This document shows positions 1-12,144 of a stretch of DNA of 64,000 nucleotides, in pieces. How positions within the stretch are numbered: the first letter of the stretch is position 1; every line of letters begins with the position of its first letter. A program made the position numbers and the translations under genes. This DNA is from Sinonovacula constricta (taxonomy: Eukaryota; Mollusca; Bivalvia; Cardiida; Solecurtidae): the NCBI GenBank assembly GCA_007844125.1, contig CM017571.1, positions 31,998,156-32,062,155 of the forward strand, read 5' to 3'. The notes beneath the pieces are model-generated. The model was not told the origin of the DNA. It made no database searches and saw only the letters and a program-made list of their open reading frames with translations.

Positions 1-2060
1 GAACAACATTTCAAATTAGGAAGGGTAAACCAGTATGCATTTGATAATAAATACAATAAATGTAACAACAACTCACAGCTTGGTGACAATAAGGAAACTC
101 TAATCCGTGCATATGGGAATCTAGTGAATAGGAATATATGACAAAGTCCTATGAGCATTGCAACATATACCAAACTCCGAAAAGGCACAGAACAAAGGTA
201 TTTCACATGCAAGCCAAGCGAAAAGTAAGAACGAGACACATCAAAATTGTTCTGAATATTTTGGTTCAGTAAAATGTATTCACGATATTTGTATTTTCTC
301 AGAGGACAAACACCTAAAATAAACACTAAAAATGATTAACAGAAAAAAGCATACTGACAAGGTTGACCGAGAATACAGAAACAGAGAAATTAGCCTCTTG
401 TCTAAGGCATGATGGTATTACTGTCTTGTCAGAAGAATTACACATAATTTGTTAAAACTGATGCCACCTTCGGTAAAGTTATATATGCAAGCACTGCAAA
501 TTAAAATGATTGATAATAGCTCACAGAAAGTCATCTAATCCTGTCTTATCCTATATATTATATCTAACTGACATAGGTTTACATGTAAATAAAGAGAATG
601 CTATTTATACTTTATTTACTTAATATATTATATATACATAATGAAGCACTGATTCCCTAATTAACAACTCAAAAGAATATAAAATAATAAGACTAGACCA
701 AGTGCAAATAAATTTGATGATTGTTGAAGTTAATTAAAAAGAGACGTACTTTATTATCCTGGTACAGGCATGTTCGATCTGCCTTCTCTGAAATGACAAC
801 TATCGCCAATCCATAACAGCACAACTTGTTATGTACAAATCAGTGAATATAGAATTATAAAAAACAAAATGTTTGCGCGAAGATAATAATTAATATGTTT
901 TTTTTGGTATTATAATCTTAATGAATAATGACCAGATTAATTTGGTTTTCTAAATTTATATTCCTTCATCCGAGAAGAGGTTGAAATCTTCTATATCTGT
1001 ATTTTCTCGCACCCAGTCATTGTAGTACGACGTAGGAGCTAAAAGATATTATAGAGCAATGCAACGTAATTTGATTATTAACAGAACAGTTAATTTTGTC
1101 TTAAATAGATAACAATACGAGAGAGCTTGAAAGTGTTGAAAATATCAATCTATTTATTTCGCATTAACATTATATTTGCGAGTATGCAACGTTTCTCTTG
1201 AAGACTTAGCCTAATTGGAAAACATGTTAATGAAGTTTTGGTGAGCAAGTGAAATACTAAGCGACAAAATGAAGTTCCCCACGATATGCCGATAAACAGA
1301 ACTAAAAAAATGCCTCGTCAACAACAACTTCTATACATTTCAAACTTAGTTTGCTGGAAGGTTTACTGAAAGAAATGCGAAAAGGCTTATAATTAAAATG
1401 CGGTGTGCTTTTATTATACTTACGGGTTGTAAAATTGGAAAACAATCTAAGTGTATTAGCTGGTAGAATATGAACCTTTCATACCAGAAAATGACTGACA
1501 TGGCATGTATTATAGTTAAACGATATATTCTGTTAAGTAAGAGTTAAAATAGATTTAAACATCGCATTTAACGAATAATTCTTGGGAGAATATATCAAAA
1601 TTTGCAAATGGTCGATTCCAGTAAATGCATTTCCATTTTCTTTGAAGTATGCGTAAACATGACAAACATCGACTTCAAAAACCTGTTACCATTCAGACAT
1701 TTGTAATATGTTTACGATCAAAATACACAGCAGTTTATGAATATTCACACCTTCCCTTTATTAAACTATAAAATCATTTATATGATGGAATGAAGCCGTT
1801 TTCCAGTCGGATATGGCTGTTCGTCCCGTTACGAATAACAATCTATCATTCATTGCTTTAACCAATTAAACTGACTAAATAAATAATGATTTAGATTCTA
1901 ATACCCCCATTTTTGTACCCTTGACAATGTTACTTGCATTTATGTTCTGTGGTCGTGTGTTGTCTTTTCAGCATCATTGAAGACAGTAAACAGTCAACGG
2001 TTTGAGGGCTGATACAAGTAAGATTTTAAACTACCTACTACATTCTCCACGAACTTATCA
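1..2060. other. AT-rich noncoding DNA with diverged unit traces
   Basis: No gene is supported here. Two landmarks are visible. A truncated PRE 5' module lies at about 131-240. A diverged copy of the 'b' island lies near 1,180-1,270, where the words TGCAACGTT, CTTGAAGAC and ACATGTTAATGAAG recur from 48.8 kb (reverse strand) and 9.45 kb. This suggests the array extends upstream of the window start. The rest shows no motif I can assign. Confidence 0.45.
131..240 (+). repeat. PRE element, truncated 5' module (type A)
   Basis: This matches, almost base for base, the 5' part of the longer PRE copy at 55,595-55,690: the AAAGTCCTATGAGCATTG head, then a CCAAACTCCGAAAAGGCACAG stretch and the AAGTAAGAAC word. 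It stops before the hairpin core. It is one of about twelve related copies in the window, so it is best read as a 3'-truncated or broken copy of an interspersed element. Confidence 0.75.
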
Positions 2061-2084
2061 ATGCCACAGTCGGCGCATTATCAG

Positions 2085-2200
2085 CGGGGGAGAACATCCT
2101 GTTGGGTTCGATCCTCCCAAGCCTTGGGAAAATGTGTCAGTCTAACGGACCAGGTAGGCACACACAAGAGGATAGCTATTGTTTGCGTCTGTGGATGTCT
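2085..2200 (+). repeat. Possible degenerate tRNA-derived SINE
   Basis: A B-box-like GGGTTCGATCC lies near 2,104-2,114. About 40 bases later comes ACCAGGTAGGCACACAC, which loosely matches the GCAGGTGGTCTGCCCACACA tail of the SINE-like copies at 12.2 and 22.2 kb. The position also fits the U1/U2 order, upstream of the 3.2 kb landmark. The A box is not clear. This is a tentative call. Confidence 0.3.
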
Positions 2201-2227
2201 TAAATTATGCAAAAAGTATTTAATGTA

Positions 2228-2231
<4 letters not shown>

Positions 2232-2287
<56 letters not shown>
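2232..2287 (+). repeat. (TG)n microsatellite
   Basis: An uninterrupted TG dinucleotide run of 28 units. Open frames reading poly Cys-Val or Thr-His through it are artefacts of the repeat. Confidence 0.98.
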
Positions 2288-2290
<3 letters not shown>

Positions 2291-4049
2291 ACGCCACATT
2301 CACTTACAGGATATTATCTAACTATCTAACGGTTGCATATGCTGTTAAACCACCCGAGGACAAAAATTTTAATGATAGTTTCGAATGGAGAAAATTAGGT
2401 CCTGTTGACTTTCCTGCAATCACAAGATGGCGTGCTTTTAAATAACCACACAGCCCAATTGCAGTATAAACTTCTGCGCCATCGTCATTGTCACATCATT
2501 GAAAACGAGTCTTTGTCCCGATTGCTTTCTTTCACTTAATTCTTTTACAGAGGACACATAACGTTAACATTCGTTTTAATAGATTTTTTATCATGTCGAT
2601 ACGCATTAACATCAGCCAATGTTACTGCTCTGTAATCCTCCTATCTTATAACTGACAGCTGTGTATAATATTTCTCGATGAAAATTGCTTACGAATAATC
2701 GTAAACATTATCTAGAGCTAATTTTAAGGTTTTAGATATTTCAACAAAGCTGCAATAGGAATGTCTTAATTATACAATAAAATAATAAAATCAAGGTGAA
2801 ATAACTCAAACCATTCGACATGTTCATTAAAAACTTAGCTTTGACTCATCATTATTCTCGATAGTGTTAATAATGATAATGATGATCATGATGTTTATAT
2901 AAGTCAGGTATGAAATAATTGAACGTTCCACAAAATGCACGCGCAACAAATCATTTAGCTGTGAGTTGGAAATAAGCACAATAAAAAGAGTTTGAGGCCT
3001 GAGACAGGTGGCAAAATGATTTGCTAAACACGATGCTGCTTGAAAAATACTTTTTTTTTTAAAACTAATGCTCATATTTGCCGTATAGCTTTTACAATAG
3101 CTCTAAATAAAGCGAACTTTATTAAGTTTTAAGAGTAATGGGAAAAATAACCAAGACAGATTAATTTAAAACAATCGAAAGATTGAAAGAAAGGGAGGGA
3201 AACGCATCGAACGATCTTACTTTATGAACTATTGTTTCTGATGGTAAGTTTTCAGGTTCGAAAAAGGTTGTCCGGCGCCACATGGTGCTAATCCGAGATA
3301 TATAAGGAATCACATGATATAATTGAATGCTTTCTTTTTAGTTTATAATATATGTAAATAAGTAAGCAATACGGAATAGGCGTGGTACACAAACACATTT
3401 CTTCAGTTATATATTTAGCAACTATGCTTATATTTCAACATCTGCAATTACGCATTTACAGTTAAAACGTTATTAAAATTAATAAAATATTCAATATGCA
3501 ATTACAAAGGCATGAGCTGCTGATATAACCACGGGCTGTAGTCTCACCTGTTGCATCGCTTGCCCGTGAATTATTGGCAAAGAAAGGAAAATTACTTGAG
3601 CAACCAAGAAATGATTTCCGAAAAAATCTCTTTAGTTTAACAAAGTGTTGTTAGTTAATAGTGTCAGTACAAAAATAATCAATAAAGAATGAAAAAAGAT
3701 ACATAAGCAAGTTGCCTTATTTGAAGTATTTATATCGTGAAGATCAGTTTGTTAGTGACATCAGGTAATGGAACACTAATTGTATGCTTCTTTTATGAAA
3801 TAGTATCCCCTGGTGGAAAGGAAGACATTTATAACTATTGCCTTAACAACAGGTTAAAGATCCGCCCCTCCACATTGTGGTTTATATGTGGTTTATATTT
3901 CATTCCACATAAGAGAAATATGCTGTGATATTAACATTGGTATTCAAGAAATACAAGACTGAGAAGAAATAAGTCTGATATTTCGGATATATATCCGATA
4001 ATTTTGGTAATAACGACCATTACCTGAGTGCAAAAGTGCGAAAAATAAT

Positions 4050-4230
4050 TATAAATATCCCTAACAAGTATAAAATATCACTAAACAGACATGATCTTAT
4101 TTTGTTGTCTTTAACGTTGCGATAATGATTGTTGTATCTGTCAGAGCGAATAGATTTCTTCTTATAAACGCACTTGTACTACTTGTATACTGAATATGTT
4201 GGCGCAACCCATCCAAAAGGGATAGAGCCG
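4050..4230 (+). other. 'a' island, U0 copy (decayed peptide-like segment)
   Basis: The forward frame reads SY-VVFNVAI---VSVRAN, then after a small frame-changing indel ILNMLAQPIQ. These correspond to SYLVHFNVAIL--LSVNAS and ILNILAIAI in the longer open copies at 14,014 and 23,646. A stop and an indel break the frame, so this copy is dead. No protein family is recognised. Confidence 0.4.
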
Positions 4231-4309
4231 TAGTCAATTAATCAAAATGTATTGTAGTACTGCCACCTCCATAACCTTAGATTGATAGTGTAATTACAGT
4301 ACAGGACTG

Positions 4310-4315
<6 letters not shown>

Positions 4316-4375
<60 letters not shown>
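4316..4375 (+). repeat. (AT)n microsatellite
   Basis: A pure AT run of 30 units. A short ACACACACAC tract follows near 4,409. No comparable run exists at the matching positions in U1 or U2. Confidence 0.98.
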
Positions 4376-4377
<2 letters not shown>

Positions 4378-5154
4378 CTTATACTTTGACTTATGTATAT
4401 ACTAATACACACACACACATTGAATTCAGTGGTGAGTCTGGCATCCCATAGTTTGGATAATTTTATTACCATTACACAGGTCACCTAGTTTACAAATATT
4501 CATTATGGCTGCCATTGTTCACGAACAATAAATTGTGAAAATGATAGAGCTTTTTTTGAAAGTAATTAGAAGATGAGATGTTGGTAAATAAGTTTACTTC
4601 GAGTTTTCATCAGGTGAGTTTTAGTTCTTATGATTTATTTAAATATTCATTAACTACACCGGTATCTTGGGGACCAGGTTATTAAGATATGTAAAAGGTA
4701 GACACTTGCAATTTATGATCATGACTTGCAGATGGCTGAAGCTTAACTGCGACATGAAACGACTGGTTGTTGTTCACGGTCAAGCTTACCTCATATATCA
4801 CATGATCAAATGAAACTAGCCTAGTTCTATCAGAACGTGGTACTACAACATATCTTATTCGTAAACATATTTCAAGCAACTCTTACCGATTTTCTTCCAA
4901 ACAAGGCAACACTGTAAATAAGTGTATATGCTTGACTTACCAATACATTGAGCGAAATGAACAGCAAAAATAAAAATAAAACTTTTAAAGGATAGAATAT
5001 CTACTGAGAGTATTTACTTGTAGTACTTAAAAGAAATAGGACTTATAAGGATTCATGTCTATGGTTTTGTGTGATCAATATTTCATATTCGATCTAACAT
5101 GTAGTGACTATATACCAATGCCACGTCACTCTATCACATATCAACTACAACAGC

Positions 5155-5530
5155 AGAAAAATGTCAATATCCAAAGTTGTAATGTTCTTTCTTTGCAATT
5201 TGGAATATACATAACAAGCAGTAAACGTGGAGATACGTATTAAATCTATCAAAAATTATATGCATTGATTCCCAGTCGATTAATTAAACGCTCTAACACG
5301 TTGTAACTATACAAAACCGGATATTTAAGACAATCCTTAACAACGTATTTATGAAGGCAAAGAATAAAATTGTCAGAAAGTGTAAATCAATGTCTCTGCA
5401 TACACATAGAAATTTCTAATTAAACAATGTTCCTTGTTTGGAAGACGCAACGTTATTGAAAAAGATGAAGTTAAAGTCAGACAACTGGTTAGCGAGGTCT
5501 TAATTCACTGCCTCACGCGGTCTGCCTGCA
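5155..5530 (+). other. 'g' and 'b' islands, U0 copy
   Basis: The 'g' part near 5,158-5,190 reads KNVNIQSCNV. It matches ENVNIQSCNV at 14.87 kb and KVNIQSCNV at 24.55 kb. The 'b' part near 5,424-5,520 reads NVPCLEDATLLKKM, then after a one-base loss QLVSEVL. It matches the open copy on the reverse strand at 43.1-43.26 kb. The one-base deletion between the two halves of 'b' breaks the frame. The intervening 230 bases are less conserved. Confidence 0.45.
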
Positions 5531-5539
5531 AAATACACC

Positions 5540-6625
5540 ACCTAGAAACAGTTTCTGAGGGAAGTATCATTTCCATTAGAACTATACAAAATTGTTGATA
5601 GTAAATTAAATCAAATTGTTAATCGAGGAAAAATGACCAGGGGAGCGGTGTAAATGATTATAGCATCCTGTTCGTGTGTAGATGGAATTGAGAAACCGAA
5701 GTCCAATGTCCGTCAATGGAAAATACTCTGAACAATCCTTATAGGATTGATCACATGCACAGAGAGCATTTTGCAGCCAGCCACACTGCACAGATATCAT
5801 TGTTGTTATCATGAATATGGATATATGAGCATTACAACTTATACCAAAATGTGAACATACAGGACAAAGGTATTCACATGCAAGTCAAATGTAAAAGTAA
5901 GAACAAATCTGCGATGAACCATTACACGAAAGAGCAAACCCAACAGTCACCGCAATGGAACAGTCAGTCGGTAAAAGGGACCGACTCGGGGTGATTTAAC
6001 CAGTTTTACAGATCTCGAACCTCGCACGTCCTGTCAAATGCAACAAATGTAAATAACACTGGTCTATTTGAATAAAATATGTCTAAATGCTTATGCTTTC
6101 TTGGTTATGCAATGACGAAAGTATTGACGTCATTGACAATTAATGTCTACATAGTATTTGGAAGGAGGTGAAGTATTATTTCTATTAAAAGAGATGGCAC
6201 ACAATTGTTGATTTTCAGTGGAATTAATTTTTTGAATTAAGAATTTCTTTTTCAAGAGAAGTGTAAATGGTTGTAACATGTTTATGTGAAGATCGAATTG
6301 AGGAATCAAAGTGCACTGTCCATCAAAGGAAATACACTTTACAATCCTTATAGGATGAATGTAATGACAACATATATTACATGCACGGGGAGACTTTTAA
6401 GACTTTAACAACCGCCACACTGCACAGGGAACATTGTTGTAATCATGAATAAGAATTTATGAAAAAGTCAGATAAGTATTGCACCATATGCCGACATTTG
6501 GAAAGGCACAGGACAAAGGTGTTCACATGCAAGCCAAAAATAAAAGTAAGAAAAGATCATTTACAGCCTTGGAACGGTCAGTATGCAAAGGGACCGACTG
6601 GGGTGCTTAACATGGCAGCTAGCTA
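5540..6625 (+). repeat. PRE elements in tandem (about 1.7 copies)
   Basis: Two consecutive PRE long-form units repeat with a step of roughly 610-640 bases. The word CAATCCTTATAGGAT occurs at 5,735 and about 6,342. GCCACACTGCACAG occurs at 5,779 and 6,415. The core, with AACAGTCAGTCGG...CCGACT, occurs at about 5,960 and a diverged core at about 6,575. The first unit is 5'-truncated and the last stops near 6,620. This is the only tandem arrangement of PRE in the window. Confidence 0.65.
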
Positions 6626-8104
6626 CTCCAAAAGAACGAACGAATTAAAAGAAATGAAGTTTAAACGATGATTATTATAAAAAAGTAATTGTTTTAGTAG
6701 ATTACATTAGGAATCAAAGGAATTTTGTCTGGTACAAAATAAAGCATATATCGAATATTTATGTTAAATTATTGTTTTAACTATGATTTTATTTTCTACA
6801 TGATAAACAACTACTGGGTTAGTATATGATATATTCTTTCGGTAGCAATTTATGAAAAGATGTAGAAAAGGTTATTATTAATTAATTGAATTGTTTTAAA
6901 TTTTATCAGGTTCACACTTTTACGATTAGATGATTATGAAAAAGCGCAATCTTGCTTAACATAACAATTAAATCATTGAAACAAAAACGTTATTCTTTCG
7001 CTGTGTAATTTTCGTTCAAAAGGTATGCACGCAAGGCACATATTTCCTTCGTTTAATTGCAGCCTAGCGGACAGTTTTCATGAGATTTTGTGGGATATAG
7101 TAACATAATATTTGTTGGCATGCATTATTTTATCATTCTTCATTACGTGTTTTCGTTTCCCTTGTGCAGTGCCCTGTATTTGTTCGCTTTCAAAGCTACA
7201 GTAGAATTCTCAAGTACACAATTTACCTGTTATACTTGTATTCCTTTGATCTTATTTGCTTAAAAGTGCTTTAAGTTTAACCTGGGGCGTATCGGTGTAT
7301 CTTTAAAAAGTTTTTAAGTGTTAAGGTATACTTCTCCTTTAATATTAAGATCTACCGTATTTTAATTTTTTTATTGCGAATTATAATAAATCGCATTAAA
7401 TAATTGAAATTAAATCAAAATTATTTAGTCTACATTAGTTTAGTTTACATGCCCAAAACAAGTGTACTGTCAATAAACAAGAATGTTTACTTGGATAGTG
7501 ATTATATTTGCTACAAAACCATTTTACATAGTTTCTGGAATATTTATTAAAGAAATTGTTCTTCAATTGTTAGTCCATTTAATCTCTCTACAATTAATTG
7601 CATACACAAGAACGGGGGGATAAGAATACAAAGAAGAAGGAGAGAAAGAAAAGTAACCAAGACTACAAACGAAAAATGGAAGAAAAGCTTCATGCGGCAC
7701 TCTTTGTCGCTAATCGGTAGTATGTAACGAATGTATGATTTAATATTGATATAGTCTAATTGATTAATTGATTATGTAAAATAGGCTAATAAATAATAAA
7801 TTTGCTTAGCAAACACATCTTCTTCTACGAAGTGTTCGTCATTTATTACATTTTAAGATATGTAAACTAATGCACAAATTGTTTTATGTGTATAGTTATA
7901 GTTTTAAACATCAAGCACTTTGAGATGCTACAGTATGACTTATCTGAATTATATCTAAATTAAAAAGTAGTTCTCGTGATTCGAGTTTGATTATGCATAA
8001 GATGTAAATAATCAATGGGTTTATTTTTTCTGACCGGGTTTGCAACACGAATTCTAAAAGTGGTAAACTGTTTGTAAGTTACATCGGACAGTTTAAATGG
8101 TATT

Positions 8105-8235
8105 TCAGGCACCTATTATGAAACTATTATCATTAAGTGTTAGGTTAACATTAACAACTGTTGCTCTCGATGCTTGGTCTCTAACAACAAGTTCAAAGTC
8201 GCACAGACTCCAGTTTCGAGTATATATAATATATA
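8105..8235 (-). other. 'c' island, U1 copy, plus conserved TATA-like tract
   Basis: The reverse strand reads LVVRDQASRATVVNVN. The U2 copy at 18,655-18,725 reads LVVKDRPSRATAVNIN. The inverted copy at 41,455 (plus strand there) reads VRGPAPRATVNVD with one codon missing. The sequence CGAGTATATATAATATAT at about 8,217-8,234 is also kept in U2 at 18,726. The reverse frame stays open for about 60 codons. The resemblance to the end of a cadherin repeat is too weak to use. Confidence 0.35.
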
Positions 8236-9149
8236 CTTTTGTTAAATCATTTGTATTTAGAAAGTAATTGACCGTTGTTACCTTTATCACTTCAGGGCCC
8301 TAACTCCTTTATCATGTTTGTAATAGTTGTATGCTACACTAAATTTTATAATTTAAAAAAATAGACCTAAAATGAAAAGTAATAAGAGATACTAACGTAC
8401 TAGAAAATTATAATAATATAAAACTTACATAAATTTATTTTAAAATAAGCGAGTAAGTTTAAAGTCATAGTTTCTTTGAAGACAACAGCAGCAGCAACAA
8501 CATATAATTGGTAAATATATTTCAATATAAGAAGTTTGTGACACAGGACACAGACCAAATCTTTAGCAAGTGACCAATTAATAGACTATAACGCTCGACA
8601 CATTCCAGATCAGCAAGACTTATTGTTAAAATGTTTGACCTTAACAATAGAAGTACCAAAGGTATAAGGGAACTTCAGGACACTTTGACAGAAAGTCGAA
8701 TATTAGGAAGAGTTTTGTACCGATAAATGACAATGGTGAAAATCGACATAAAATAAAGCCTGGATTCTGAAAACCAAACTTTATTTCTTAAAAGCATCCT
8801 TTATTGGATGAACCGTAGATATACTTACAATTTATAAAAAAAATGTTAGTTTAACATTCATTTGTATATACTGTTGATTTATTGTAAAAATAAAACCTGA
8901 CTTGAAATGATTGCCCATGGAGATCAATATAATCGCATAAATCATATGATGAACTTCACACTTATTAACTCTAGTATGCGTATAAGAAAAAAGAAGACAC
9001 TATCAACAGCTATGGTCCACGCAAAAACAACTTCAACTAATGAAGGATGTTTTTATCACGTTTACCAGGTTTTCGTCTTTTAATATATTATGTTCGATCA
9101 GACGTGCTTGAAATGCTAATGTCACGTCAAACCATCCAAGTTTACTCCC

Positions 9150-9560
9150 GTAAAACCTTCAATATATTAATCTTTAAAAGTTTATTCTATGCAATCAAGA
9201 ATATGCAGTCCATATTCAGTTAATACATTCTATGCGTACAAAGACGATACTGAGTCAATAACTTGCAGTAGACACAGGAGAGTAAAGACGGAAACACCTC
9301 TTACAATTGACATTGAGATTTTCCCGATGTATGGCATCACTGTTCGAGTGACCAGCTTTCTTGAGTTTTCCCAATTTTATTTCCAAATACAGGAGATCAA
9401 GATATTTTTTCCCATTGTAATCCTTGTTCTGAAAACGTAACATTATTGAAAAACATGTTAAGGAAATTACGTCGAGGAAGTGACATTCCAACTACTGATT
9501 AGGGAGCAACGTTAGGCAGTGCCTCTTAGTGGTTTGTATGCAGGCATATCTTCTTGAATA
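9150..9560 (+). other. 'g-f-b' islands, U1 copy
   Basis: The forward frame contains TFYAYKDDTESITCSRHRR at about 9,224-9,280. It matches TFYAYKDITESITCS in U2 (19,565) and TFYVYKDITESVACS on the reverse strand at 40.41-40.47 kb. Downstream, about 9,420-9,500, NPCSENVTLLKNML corresponds to the 'b' island. Its second half (QLLIRE) is in another frame and meets a stop. This is a decayed segment; start and splice sites cannot be fixed. Confidence 0.4.
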
Positions 9561-10489
9561 GCATCGCATGCAACATCCAGTGTCAAATATATATTTCTTG
9601 AGTTGCAGAAAGCAATAATGGCAATAAGAAATAAATCAAGTGCATTCAATTACTATAACTAAATTATAAATAACTATCGACGTGTGATGTAAAGAAAAAC
9701 AATTATGGCAAAAAGTAATCAAGTGCTCTCAATAATTTAAGCTCGTAAAAGTAAAAAGCGAACTCGTCAAACACTGCTCACTTACAAATAGAATATTAAC
9801 GATTTTGCGACAATGACATGATTGTTAAGACGTTGGTTCAACTGGAAATAATTGGGGAACACAACATTTGTAAATGTGTTTGTTGTCACTTTAGTTTTTC
9901 TAGTTGAAGTAGCCGTATTGTCCTTTATCAATAGCGATCAGTTTTCATACACTGTTTCGAATCAAACCGGCTTATTCTTTGATAAGATCACAAGCAGTGG
10001 TTGCCAAATACAGCTATGCCACCAACACCAGATGTTTACCCTCTTGAAAAGTTACAAACGTAGGAATGTATTTCTATTCTAATAAGACCGTAACAGACAC
10101 TTACGAAACGTATTCTGGCAAAACAACTGCTTAGCGAATAAAATTATACATTCCCCCAAACACACAAAGAGATTTATGGAAACCCCAAATAAGTATATTG
10201 TATTGCATTTATAAACCTCACTTTGGGTATATCTCGTCGAATCCTGTCACTATAAATATTACTAAATTACTTGCACTACAAGGCAAGAATTATACATTTC
10301 ATTGCTCCTGTTCGCAGGATATATTTTGGGCATAGACTGATGTCTACAATGACCATTTATTTGATATACTATTGTAGAAGTGTTTTTGGTAGATGATTTA
10401 TGATTGAAGAATACTTGCAACGTATAGAAACGGACAATGTTTTTTGAATAAAAACTTTGTTATAATTTCACTAAAGCGTTGGTTTTCTT

Positions 10490-10900
10490 CGCCATACCTT
10501 GTCCCTGGGAAGGGACAAGGGAAATTTATTCGCCTAGCCTCTTCCACTGGAGAATAGTGCCCTACCTTTCAGGCCTGTTGTCCATCTTATTCATCTTAAC
10601 AACGTTGCCACCACACATTCCCGACAGCGCCAAGAGAGTTCTGAAAAGCAAAATGGTTGGCTGCAGCTCCTTCTCCCAAGAGTAGTTAGTGTCGTGCGTA
10701 TATGTAATCAAATGTATGAATGTATTTTAACGGACATTCAACTACGTCAAACAAAAATGAACACATTGAAATTATTTGGATATTTTGAGTAACTCACCTC
10801 AAAGTGAAGATCATCTTCTTGAAATTTACATATTGACTAATTGTCTTTATAGATTTCCAAGATCGAGTCTCATCATCCGCTAAGCCATCATCACTGTTTT
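10490..10900 (+). repeat. 'd' block, conserved in four copies
   Basis: The block contains the words AGAGAGTTCTG, TCGTGCGTATA, AACGGACATTCAAC and ATCGAGTCTCATCA. It matches 20,840-21,200 directly. It matches 39,080-39,450 and 61,950-62,300 on the opposite strand. Reading frames are not kept between copies, so it looks noncoding. U1 alone carries a 9-bp perfect stem at 10,497-10,520 (CCTTGTCCC, loop TGGGAA, GGGACAAGG). Confidence 0.55.
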
Positions 10901-11228
10901 ATTTAGATGGCAGGTGTACTTTTTGCACCCCGACGTTGTACCTTATTTTCTTTTCTGGCACATATGGCTGTTGGGCAGATTGTGTCTGACGATTTTATTA
11001 GTGAGAGTTGTCTTACATAAAGTACTTCAAAAATCCAAATGGCCCATCCAAGCATAATAAAATGTCACTTCGTTTATCGTATCTAAGAAAAGAACTGAGG
11101 TATTAGTAAAAACAACGATATATTTATAAAATTATTTACTATAATCCACCAATTAAAAGCTCCACTAAAATGACCAAATGTGAAATTCATAGAAGCTTAT
11201 TTTTTTTTGTTAAAATGTATACAATAAG

Positions 11229-11230
<2 letters not shown>

Positions 11231-11322
<92 letters not shown>
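11231..11322 (+). repeat. (TA)n microsatellite, U1-specific expansion
   Basis: A pure TA run of 46 units. At the matching place in U2 (about 21,568-21,580) there is only GAGTATATATTTAACG, although the flanks (TGACCAAATGTGAAATTCAT before, ATAATAACACT after) are shared. The run therefore grew in U1, or shrank in U2, after the duplication. Confidence 0.97.
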
Positions 11323-11323
<1 letters not shown>

Positions 11324-12144
11324 ATAACACTGTAGGAGTTTCAACTAGTACTGATGTATGATTTGTATGTAAATCATGTTAGAAAATACAAGGAACTATC
11401 GAAAATATGTCCAACAAGATAAAGTTACGGGGCAACATTCTTTCAAATGAAAAAATATAACAAATACTTTTTACATCTATCGAAGCGAAGCAGTATTATA
11501 AGCCCTACGATTAGCTGTTAGTTAAACAAAGACGTCTGTAAAATAAAAACAAATGAAAATGTCCAAGCATTACAGTATTATTTGCTTAGCACTGGAGAAT
11601 AAGTATTAAACAGTCTTGAGTAATTTGAAAGCAAAGTGCATGAAGAAGTTAACATGAGAAAAAAACAAGTAAAAAAAGTCACAGAAGTCCTATGTCACTT
11701 ACTTTTCTAGAATACCTATCTAAAAATGTGTTAAAATGATTCTTTTAACCTAATCTACACTTGGAGCTTATAACATTAAGAAGACAGGCGAAAAATAAGC
11801 GTATATTTGGTCATTGAAGTAAACCTCAGTTTTGTGGATACTTTGTGATAAACATATAGTCAGACTTGTTGATTTCTGGCAAATAATGACGAGAAAATTA
11901 ACTATTCAATTAAGGAAATTTGCGTGACAGTTTGCAGTGTGATGTACGGTGTTGTGGATAGGCGCACAGTAATCCAATCACAAGTTCTTACGCCCGAATG
12001 ATTTATTGCAGAGCATCTTGAAACACACTTCATTATAATGCGATATATCACGCGAAGCCTAAAACATGTTTATATTCTTACATGCATTCCTTTTTGGAAA
12101 GACCTTTCATTTTGATTTATTCGATTTAGCTCCCATTGTATTCA

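Larger units (their letters stand above)
2860..6780 (+). repeat. Segmental unit U0 (partial direct copy)
   Basis: Landmarks found here recur in the same order in U1 and U2. A GGAAACGCATCGAACGATC-type segment at 3,195 matches 12,735 and 22,750. CCGATAATTTTGG at 3,993 matches 13,951 and about 23,600. The 'a' island at 4,050-4,230 matches 14,014 and 23,646. A TCACATGATCAA box near 4,800 matches 14,510 and 24,195. The 'g' island at 5,155 and the 'b' island at 5,430 also recur. Divergence is substantial, with many indels, so this is an old duplication. No intact gene lies within it. Confidence 0.7.

Noticed and set aside
2061..2445. Frames reading poly Cys-Val or Thr-His across the TG tract
   Set aside because: They are direct translations of the (TG)n microsatellite with no flanking coding signal.
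4800..4825. Compensatory RNA hairpin shared with 14.54 kb
   Set aside because: GTTCT-ATC-AGAAC at 4.81 kb can pair, but in a different register from AACTGT-ATCGG-ACAGTT, so it is not true covariation.
8105..8290. Cadherin repeat end in the 'c' island
   Set aside because: FELVVRD...SRATVVNVN...NDN resembles the end of a cadherin repeat, but the DxNDN motif and preceding strands are missing in the other copies.
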